Below are positions 1 to 8,642 of a stretch of 64,000 bases of DNA, in pieces. Numbering within the stretch: position 1 is the first letter of the stretch; the number at the start of each line of letters is the position of its first letter. Under the pieces are notes generated by a model. That model had not been told where the DNA came from and ran no database searches. It saw only the letters and a list, made by a program, of their open reading frames with translations. Source of the stretch: Melitaea cinxia (Eukaryota; Arthropoda; Insecta; Lepidoptera; Nymphalidae); the NCBI RefSeq assembly GCF_905220565.1, contig NC_059415.1, forward strand, positions 7,555,501-7,619,500, written 5' to 3'. The position numbers were made by a program, and so were the translations under genes.

Positions 1-97
1 GAGAACTCCTAAGGGAATTGGGGTAGGGTTGATAACGCGTTTGCAATGCTTTCTGGTGTTGTAGGTGTCTATAGTCTACTACTTATTATCAGGCAGA
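1..97 (+). repeat. Dispersed repeat family R3, left-truncated by the window edge
   Basis: This is the 3' part of a short non-coding repeat found at least eight more times in the window. Shared words are a CTCCTGG-like start, CAACGCGCTTGC, GGTGTTGCAG, CTATAAGCTACGGTAATC and ACCATCAGGTGAGC, here in decayed form. It has no open frame. Whether it is a SINE or a MITE cannot be settled from this copy. Confidence 0.6.
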
Positions 98-102
98 ATA
101 TC

Positions 103-235
103 ATCATCATCACAGCAGCCTTTTGCAGTCCACTACTGGACATAGGCATCCACAAATTCACGCCAAAAATGGCGTGAACTCATGTGTTGTGTGCCCATAG
201 TCACTACGCTGGGCAGGCAGGTTGGTGGTATCGGG
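103..235 (+). repeat. Repeat family R4, left half
   Basis: It matches the left half of the full copy near 55035: cagtccactgctggacatagg, then an ACTCATGTGTT block, then the CACGCTGGGCAGGC block. It is a decayed partial copy and ends before the right half that carries the TCGGTCGGCTT block. Confidence 0.65.
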
Positions 236-240
236 CAGAA

Positions 241-1421
241 CGTTAGTTTAAAAAATATTTAATAATATGTAAAAACTACATGTAGTATTCAATTTAATAG
301 TATTTCAATTTATTTACAACAATTAGTTTCATTCCAGTGCATCCCGCAAATAGTTCTTTTCCTAATAGTTTTAGTAAAGAGGTTGCCTGACAGAAAATGC
401 TTTATATGATAAGATTGTCTATAGCACTTTTATCATTTATTTTGATAATTTCTAGTGTACAGTAAAGAAATAAATATTATGGTTCTGTACTTGCGTCTCT
501 TAAACTACGCGTACTTACTCTGTGCTGACAATTTCAAAATATAATAACAAATCATTTAGTAATTTAAAATAAGTAATTTTAATTTATAATATTTTATTAA
601 TTTAACCGCAGCGGATCAGACCGCATTCAGTGTAACGAGCCCCTTACATTCAGATTATGTCGTAGGCAGTTTTCTTTGATAGAAAAGAAAACTTTATTTC
701 ATATATAAAATTATAGATATATATATTAATAGTTTTGTGTTCAGTATTTTAGACTATGATAAGAAATTGTGTTGCTAACACACTGTGCTTATTATTAAAT
801 GACTTCAAGAAAGAAGGAAGTTCACATTTTCTTACTTTTTATTGGGTTTGTTACTTCAAGACTCCAATTTTTTAAGGTAGGGCACAGCACAGCATGAGGT
901 AGATCACAGTTGAATAACTGTAGTTTTGTGTATTTGTAGTTCTTTGTAACCAGAATTAAACAAACCAAAAAAACGAAAAAAATCAATGTATCCATTCAAA
1001 TCAAATTTCCTTCACAAACAAACTTTTACGAACACAACAGCGAGTTTAAAAAGGAAACACAAAACCATACATTGTTCAGTACGTATCTCGTTCGCACGTC
1101 CGCGTTTACACCGCGTTGACCTATCAACTGTAACTAACCAATGGAAACTGTTTTGGACACAAACCAAAACTTCCTCTCTTCACGGTTGTAGAATGCAAAA
1201 TATTTTTCGCTTGCAATAATAGTTTTTTTTTTTTGAATTTTTAAACGAAGATATTATCAAAAGAATAAGTTTATTTCATACATTATTTTTCAATTATACA
1301 ATCTTTTGAAAGAATTAAAAAATTACTTATAAATCTCATCTCAGGCTGGAGCGAAATATCAACATCGCTATTAGCCGCTTTTGGGTTCTTATCTATAAAT
1401 TCATAACATTGCATACAATTA
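241..1421. other. No recognisable gene
   Basis: This is AT-rich sequence. A 77-codon open stretch at 986-1219 has no recognisable motif and no supporting signals, and I treat it as chance. Confidence 0.5.
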
Positions 1422-1768
1422 GCTAGCCTGTAATATTCCACTGCTGGGCATAAACCTCTTTCCCCACACAGGATAAGGATCAGAGCTTAATCTACCACGT
1501 TTCTAGGGTTGGTGGATATATCGCCTATTATGACTAACGATCGTTATCAGGTTGTACATGATAACAACCGGGACCGATGGCTTAACGTGCTCTCCGAGGC
1601 ACGGATGGGAGACCCACAAGGACTGCAGAAACACCCAGACCACGGCAAACACCTGTATGGCCAATACAAATGTTTGTCATGTGCGGGGATCGAACCCACA
1701 ACCGCCAGCGCAACAGGTACAATCCATGCCTGTGAACGTTGCGCCAACGCGTCGTCCACGAGTAGGCT
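1422..1768 (-). repeat. tRNA-derived SINE, family S1, near full length
   Basis: Read on the minus strand it begins with a tRNA-like head: GTTGGCGCAACG resembles an A box and GGTTCGATCCCC is a B box, followed by CGCACATGACAAAC. It continues through CTCGGAGAGCACGTTAAGCC and ends in a GGAATATTACAGGCT tail. The same body is present at 4220-4547 in the opposite orientation. Small open frames through it on both strands are by-products of the repeat. Confidence 0.8.
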
Positions 1769-1772
1769 ATAG

Positions 1773-3290
1773 TATATTTTGCATTCAAAAGATAATGAGT
1801 ACTCCTGCCTGTTTGTAGGACTTACTTTAATTTTTGAACTCAAACTTTCAAATTTGAACACGGTTTTCTAATTTACTACAATTTAATATTGATGACTTAC
1901 TGTTAACTTCTTAAAGCGAATAGATTGAATTGTGAAAATTATTTTTCTTTTTATATCAATTTATTATGTAATTCTATGTTAATCCGATTTATCCTTTTAG
2001 TACTCATTTAAGTGTATTAGAGCATGTCAAGTATGTTAATTATACAACTACCCACCTCTATGAAAGGAAGCCTTAGGAGTGTGGATGCATTTTATACTTT
2101 AGCTATATCTTCACTTTATTTTATTCGATTTTTAAATGTTCTCGAAACTATACTTTACTATCCTTTAACATCCTCCTACTTAGAATTTGGAGTATTTTAG
2201 GAGGAGACAAAGATCTTTGCTGTATATTATGCTATTAAATAAAATCCTATACAATAAAAACCTCGCAATTTATGCTGTCTAGAAATGTAAACGCACCTGT
2301 AACAGCTTTTTCAGAAGATAAAACTGTTGAATTCTAAAAAAAAAAGATTTGGACAAACAAGATAGATAGATTGATAAAAACTTTATTGCAGGCAGCACAT
2401 CTGTTATCAGAGCCTCTAGGCCCCTACAAAACACAAGAAACATCGCTCGTTTCCGATCTTACCCTGAGAAACTCCCCACCTTCCCCAGAAGATCACTGAT
2501 GTACCATACACTTTTTTATGTATGAGTACCTAGATTAAATTAGTGTTAAATAATATGAAACCATACAATAAAAGTTAATCCAAAGAATTTCACAAACCAA
2601 TTAAAGGACAGGGTTCATCGGAAATGTCTGTTTAGGGAAACAATTTCAAAGCTCTTAAGTTTTCTGTTGCTGAAATATTAATCTCTCATATTTTAATGGA
2701 GTGATATATTTAGAGTTAAATAGAACATGGTGTCGATTTCGAAACAAAATATCACAAGTGTTGAAATGTTTCCATCACAATACTGGAGGCGCCCGGAGGC
2801 GGCACTTTCAAGTTTTAATGCCTCAATTTAAATAATTTAAACTTCACCTTGTTTTGAGCGAGGGAACTCCGCAATTTACCTTCTTAATAATCCGCTAAAT
2901 TCATTATTGGATTACCTAAGATTGTGTGCTGTTTTAAAAGTTTGGGGTAGAAAATACTTCAGTTTCGAGGAGATGCAACGTAAATTATTCTAACAGCGGT
3001 GAACTTTGTGTTCGAGTAGAATTAGGATTTTTATCACTTTGTTTTAATATGTATATTTTTTATTATAAAGGTGATAATATTTTGATGGATCTTAGGATGG
3101 AAAGATTTATATTTTTAGTTATGAATTTGCCTTTTTAATCTAAAGTAATTGAGGCCAATAAAGAAAACTTTTGTCAGCCATACCGTTGACAACTCGAGAT
3201 TTTTCATTTTGTGTGAAAAAAATAAGTGTCGAGATTATTACTATACGTATGTTCCGTTTTCAACGTTATGTTATGTAAAATAATTTTTAA
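1773..3290. other. No recognisable gene
   Basis: No long open frame occurs here. Around 2365-2510 there is a slightly GC-richer stretch beginning AAAAACTTTATTGCAGGCAGC, which could be the antisense end of a polyadenylated or retroposed transcript (TTTATT is the complement of AATAAA). Nothing stronger is visible. Confidence 0.4.
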
Positions 3291-3299
3291 CTTTCCGCC

Positions 3300-3480
3300 C
3301 GCTTATTAATTTAACCAATGCAAAGTCAGAATGTCATCTCAAATGGTGCCTGCTTGTGTATTTGACCAATAAGAACGCACGAATCACCAGCGCGCATGCG
3401 TAATCGAACCTCATGAAGAAAGCAGCGCCCGCGGCGGCAAACAACTACAACATCTATCATCTAACGGCACGCATCACTAT
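3300..3480. promoter_or_regulatory. Candidate TATA-less promoter: two CCAAT boxes, NRF1-like palindrome, local GC rise
   Basis: Two CCAAT motifs (AACCAAT near 3313 and GACCAATAAG near 3364) precede GCGCGCATGCGTAA near 3392, which fits the NRF1/Ewg consensus GCGCATGCGC except at one edge base. A GC-rich GCGCCCGCGGCGGC block follows near 3425. Such clustering is typical of housekeeping promoters in animals. No coding exon can be tied to it in the window, so direction and target gene are unknown. Confidence 0.3.
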
Positions 3481-4008
3481 AGCGACCGTTGAAACCAAAA
3501 ATTAAACCTGACTGTTTTAAATATACTCCCTCTTGAATAGTTTGTGGCGTGATTAGTGGACTATTCATACATAAAACGTAGCCGGCTGGCATATATCCTA
3601 AAAGTCGCAACAATATTATCAAGACCCACTCCGTCTTCCATTCCTGCTGAGTATGGTTAGTTGTGCATCATATCTCTCGTTCATCTATTCAAGTCCTGTA
3701 CCATTTATTTACCATCGAGTGTATATTTAAGCTCGATCCAGACTGTACGCAGATTGACATTGCATTATTATAAAATAACCGCATTTGTTTGCGTACAACG
3801 TTTATACGAGTATTATTTTTGTTTTTTCCTATTATTATAAAAAATGTGAGGTTAATATTGAGATATACTTCATTAAAACCATTTAATTATTATTATAATT
3901 TATTTATTTATTCCAAATTACATCTTTGTGCCGTTTGCAGTCGAAACACTTGGACCTTGGAGTATTATTTATTTGTTATTGGAGTAATTTTATTACTTAT
4001 TGCCTCCA

Positions 4009-4136
4009 CTGGTGACAAGAAGGCTGGTGCATTTTTTGCCCAGAGAATCGGCATAGCGATTCAACGGGGAAATGCTGCCAGCATTCTTGGCACAATTCCA
4101 CGCGGACATGATTTATACCAAAACTATCTGTAAAGT
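4009..4136 (+). pseudogene. Short remnant of a mobile-element protein C-terminus (unassigned)
   Basis: An open stretch ends with a compact, non-random peptide containing GAFFAQRIGIAIQRGNAA followed by ILGT and a stop at 4131-4133. The preceding 70 codons of the same frame are low-complexity and look non-coding. I associate the peptide with the C-termini of repeated ORFs in lepidopteran genomes, from memory only, and cannot name the family. A SINE (S1) is inserted about 75 bp downstream. Confidence 0.35.
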
Positions 4137-4206
4137 TGTGAATTGTAAATATGTATATAATGTTTAATAAACTATTGCTGATTAAAAAAATTATTTATTT
4201 GAAGAC

Positions 4207-4560
4207 ATACCAACAGCATTGTCGCAACGGTCACAGAACTGGATTTTGGCTGTTGCGCTGGCGGTTGCGGGTTCGATCCCCGCATATGACAAATAATTGT
4301 CATACAGATATTTACCGTGGTCTTGGTATTTGTGCAGCCCTTGTGGGTCTCCCCATCGTGCCTCAGAGAGCACGTTAAGCCGTCGGTCATGGTTGTTACC
4401 ATGTACACGTGATAGCAATCGTTAGTCATAGTATGGAATATATTCGCCAACCCGTATTGAAGCAGCGTGGTGGATTAAGCTCTGACCCTTCTCCTATATA
4501 TGTGAAATGCCTATGCCCTGCAGTGGGATATTACAGGCTGTAGCGTAATACCAACAGCAT
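4207..4560 (+). repeat. tRNA-derived SINE, family S1, with intact target-site duplication
   Basis: The SINE body is 4220-4547, with GCGGGTTCGATCCCCGCAT as B box and a CAGTGGGATATTACAGGCTG tail. It is flanked by perfect 13-bp direct repeats ATACCAACAGCAT at 4207-4219 and 4548-4560. This is the expected signature of LINE-driven retroposition. The perfect duplication suggests a fairly recent insertion, although the body has diverged from the 1422-1768 copy. Confidence 0.85.
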
Positions 4561-4605
4561 AACAAACATTAAAATACAATAAGTTATCTATAATCTATAA
4601 TATTA

Positions 4606-6348
4606 TCTATAATATATATAAAAGCGAAAGGTCATTCATCACGAAATCTCCGAAACTATAACACCTACAAACTTGAAATTTGGCAGGTAGGTTCCTTATA
4701 GAGCGTTTTACGAAACTCGACCCCTAAGGGGGTAAAACGGGGGTTGGAAGTTTGTATGAAAGTTCTATGTTTTTGAATTAAGATGCTTGATATTTAAAAT
4801 GTATGCTCTATAAATGATGAGAAGGTGTTCAAATAATGTATATTTAGAAATCAACTCCCTTTTTGGGGGTTGGGGGATGGTAGGTTGACTCACTCATCAC
4901 GAAATCTCCGAAATTATAACACCTACAAACTTGGAATTTGGCAGGTAGGTTCCTTATAGAGCGTAGACATCCGCTAAGAACAGATTTTACGAAACTCAAT
5001 CCTTAAGGGGGTATAACGGGGGTTGGAAGTTTGTATGAAAGTCCTATGTTTTTAAAGTAAGAGACTTGAAATATAAAATGTATGATCTATAGATAATGAG
5101 AAGGTGTCTAAATAATGTATATTTAGAAATCAACTCCCTTTTGGGGTTAAAACGGGGGATGGTAGGCTTACTCATTCATCACGAAATCTCCGAAACTATA
5201 ACACCTACAAGCTTGAAATTTGACAGATAGGCTCCTTATAGGGCGTAAACAGCCGCTAAGAATGGATTTTACAAATCTCGACCCCGAAGGGGGTAAAACG
5301 GGGGTTGGTAGTTTGTATAAAAGTCCTATGTTTTTGAAGTAAGAGACTTGAAATTTAAAATGTATGCTCTATAGACGGTGAGAAGGTGTGTAAATAATGT
5401 ATCTTTAGAAATCAACTCCCTTTTTGGGGTTAAAACGGGGGATGGTAGGTTGACTCACTCATCACGAAATCTCCGAAACCATAATAGCCACAAACATGAA
5501 ATTTGGCAGGTAGGCTCCTTATAAGACGTAAACATCCGTTAAGAACGGATTTTACGGAAATCGACCCCTAAAAGGGTAAAACGGGGGTTGGAAGTTTGTA
5601 TGAAAGTCCTACGTTTTTGAAGTAAGAGACTTGAAATTTAAAATGTATGCTCTATAGATGGTGAAAAGGAGTCCAAATAATGCATCGTAATCTATAATAT
5701 AAAAGAGATAGGTCACTGACTCACTCATCACGAGAACTCAAAAATCGCTGGATATTACATCCATGAAATTTGGCAGGGAGATAGATTATAGTTAGTAAAC
5801 GTTGGCTAAAAACGGATTTTGCGATATTCCACCACTAAGGGGGTTTAATTGGGGTTGACAGTTTGTATGAAACATATACAGCAGCTATAAGTTCGCCTGA
5901 TAGGTTATTTACACTGCAGGCTGAAAGTAAAACTAAACATGTGGTGTATAGAGAGATTATATAAAAATTAACTATTAAATTATACTAAATTCTGGCTTTG
6001 AAAAAGTTACTCAGAGTGATAAGCATTTCATGTGACTGAAATAAAAAAATGATTTGCGTTAAGCATCTTAATAGTAATGCATATCTTCATAACCACGCGG
6101 ACGTAGTCGCGGGCAACAGTTAATGTATTATAAAATAAAGTCCCCAAAAGTGTATGTGATCCATTCCCTCAAAATCTACTGAACGGATTTTCTTGCGCTT
6201 TCACCATTGAAGAGACGGCTCCACCATTGGCAAAAGGAAGGTTTACTGAACAACTAAGCCGATTTTGATAAGAGTTTCACTGGAGGTTTGCCGGGAAAAC
6301 TTTGTGACAAACTGATTTCAACGCGGGCGAAGCCGCGGGCACAGCTAG
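4606..6348 (+). mobile_element. Non-autonomous Helitron-like element A
   Basis: It starts TCTATAATATATATAAAAG after an A and ends GGGCACAGCTAG before a T, which is the A|TC...CTAG|T layout of Helitrons. A 5-bp-stem hairpin (CGCGG/CCGCG, loop GCGAAG, 6322-6337) sits 7 nt before CTAG. There is no open frame for a Rep/helicase protein. The 5' part is a tandem array of four units starting near 4631, 4888, 5173 and 5454. From about 5689 a different terminal module follows and is shared with elements B and C. There are no terminal inverted repeats and no target duplication, as expected for this class. Confidence 0.75.
4631..5690 (+). repeat. Internal tandem array, four units of ~256-283 bp
   Basis: Each unit opens with ACTCATCACGAAATCTCCG, passes through AAATTTGGCAGGTAGG and AAGGGGGTAAAACGGGGGTT, and ends near AAACGGGGGATGGTAGG. 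The first unit is shorter (about 256 bp) than the others (about 281-285 bp). The same unit occurs six times in element B and three times in element C. Confidence 0.8.
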
Positions 6349-7109
6349 TTTTCTATGTGATATTTAGATAGTATACATGCCAATTAAGGGTACGCACATC
6401 ACTCCTAATTGATTAATGTTGATTTTTATACAATTAAAAAGAAAAAAAATACACAAAAAACAACGTGAGTTCTTGTCACGTCCTCTCGCGCAATAATATA
6501 AAAGAAAAATTACCATCTATGATCTAAAAAACTGTAATAATAAACTTAAAAAGTTTGCAGTTTTCATTATAATGCATAACATTAAAACTAAATAATAAAA
6601 GCAAAATGAAAACCAACTTTATTTCAGCATCCATTTGTAATAGTACTAACGATAAACAGTAAAATAAAAATATAAAATGCCAAATGTATAATTAAATTAT
6701 AATTTCTTCATTTACAGCTAAAAACGTTGTACATTATTTTTTTAACGTAATTGTGTCTTTATATATAATCTTACATAAGAACATAGTTTATGCTTCTGTA
6801 TATTGTCCAAATTAGATGTCGCACTTGTGTGGAAATCAGACTTTTTCACATTTGTTTATTATATTTATAGCCAACGTTCGTACAAATGATTGTTTTTGTC
6901 TGGGCGTTTGTGTTATGTTGTGCGTGTTTTTGGACGTCCACTAGAGTGTTTCCTGCTACTGGCTATGTAGAAGCCACAGCCCAAGAATTGTTTATAGTAT
7001 TTATTATTAATGATTTTAATATATTTTTGTAAGCATCCTCGTCAATATTCAAGTTTTGGCGTGGCATGTAATAATAGAAAAATATGTTAAAAGTAGGAAA
7101 TTTGAAACT
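6349..7109. other. No recognisable gene
   Basis: AT-rich sequence with only chance open frames and no repeat family recognised. Confidence 0.5.
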
Positions 7110-7117
7110 TAAGAGCC

Positions 7118-7262
7118 ACTGCAGTAGTTGGATGGTTATCCCGCCATCGGTCGGCTTTATATGTTCCAAGGTGGTAGTGGAAGGTCGCCTCTTACGACCC
7201 CCACGGAAAGAGAGAGGATGGCTATATTCTTTACTGACGTAACCACACAGACATAACTTTTA
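7118..7262 (+). repeat. Repeat family R4, right half
   Basis: The match is to the right half of the 55035-55372 copy: GTTGGATGGTTATCCCGCCA, TCGGTCGGCTT, TTCCAAGGTGG, and a TAACCACACAGACA end. The left half is missing. Confidence 0.7.
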
Positions 7263-8160
7263 TTAACCTGTGATAATACAATTAACTAAACAAAATAAAA
7301 CAAGTAGAAAGATTATAACATAATATTCTAAATCCACTTTTTAGGATTTCAACTTATAATTTAAAATATGAAACAATCCTATCTAATGCTTAAAGTCAGC
7401 TTAGGAATGAGTTAAATAGAATTAAATCGGCTTAAAATTAAACAAATCCTACTTAATTCCATTGTTTGTTCGTATCGCCATCAAGATCGCTATTAATTTG
7501 AACACGGGTGCGATATCCCTACGGTTGACAATTACCATGTGGCTGTAATGAGGTGTGTTATTGTATTCATATGTATTATAAATTTAAGTTGTTTACCTTT
7601 TATTTTGGAAAAAGTTTTTTTTTTGGGTTACACAATTAATCATATTTTTATTTATTTGTTTTATTTGTATTTAAATGTTATAAAAAAACAACAATTAATT
7701 GTCGTATTTATCTTAAGAAAATGATTGAAATTGTTACTATCTGCTTCATTCAAGCATATTTTAATACGAGTATTGTATTTCTATCCATATTTTTTTATTT
7801 ATTTTTTTTATTTATTTATTTAGAAAACCAACAGCTTTAAACAATGTATCTTACAGCTAGGTATATGCTATAGAATATAGCCAATAACAGGTTTCCCTTA
7901 GAATAATTAAATTATGGAATGTCCGCTTGCAACATCAAAACAACCGCCCCCAACTAAATGCGTAAAGATGCACATCACACATATACTAAAATAACATCCC
8001 CTACAACCAGAGGCGAAGTTGATACAAGCTTGTGGCCGATAAAAATTATAAGTAACCGACTACAAAAAAAAGAAAGGAGGAGGAGGCAACTCAACTCGAC
8101 CGTAAATACATATATACATACACATACACATATACACATTAAAAACACATGTGCACACAC
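7263..8160. other. No recognisable gene
   Basis: AT-rich sequence. A 61-codon open stretch at 7539-7724 is hydrophobic and low-complexity (TTT/ATT-rich) and has no support as a gene. Confidence 0.45.
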
Positions 8161-8161
8161 T

Positions 8162-8164
<3 letters not shown>

Positions 8165-8222
<58 letters not shown>
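8165..8222. repeat. (AC)n microsatellite
   Basis: About 28 uninterrupted AC units with CA-rich imperfect flanks from 8105. The long His/Thr open frame across it is an artefact of the repeat. Confidence 0.95.
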
Positions 8223-8229
<7 letters not shown>

Positions 8230-8239
8230 CATATACATA

Positions 8240-8407
8240 CTAGCTTTTACCCGCGTCTTAGCTCGCACTGAATGATTATACCAAAAAGTATCCCATGTTA
8301 CTTCTATTACCTCCAAGAATATGTGTAAAAAGTTTCATGATAATCGGTTAAGTAGTCTTGCGTGAAGACATAACAAACTTACATTTACATTTATAATATT
8401 AGTAGGA
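8240..8407 (-). mobile_element. Short Helitron-like or related element
   Basis: On the minus strand it begins TCCTACTAATATTATAAATG and ends GACGCGGGTAAAAGCTAG followed by T. The CTAG end and the ATATTATAAA start resemble common lepidopteran Helitron-like repeats. It is only 168 bp and non-coding. The base before the TC is not A, so the left end is less certain. Confidence 0.45.
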
Positions 8408-8458
8408 AATACACACAAACACATGCACGTATATATACATACACACACACTCACACAT

Positions 8459-8463
<5 letters not shown>

Positions 8464-8514
<51 letters not shown>
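8464..8514. repeat. (TA)n microsatellite
   Basis: About 25 TA units, flanked on both sides by TG/CA-rich imperfect repeats. It lies just past the 3' end of the minus-strand non-LTR element, so it may be or may have grown from that element's microsatellite-like tail. Confidence 0.95.
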
Positions 8515-8516
<2 letters not shown>

Positions 8517-8642
8517 TCATATACACACACATACACATGTACAGGCAAATCGCAGTGGCGACCAGTGCGCTTGCCAAATCTGTTCGTAAAACTATGCTGC
8601 ACTACCCGACGCTGCAACCGAAGCAGGCTCCGTTCTCGTCTG

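Noticed and set aside
1509..1861. Several overlapping short frames on both strands
   Set aside because: They are readings of the S1 SINE, and matching ones appear in the 4220-4547 copy.
7958..8275. 105-codon frame rich in His and Thr
   Set aside because: It is the translation of the (AC)n microsatellite and its flanks.
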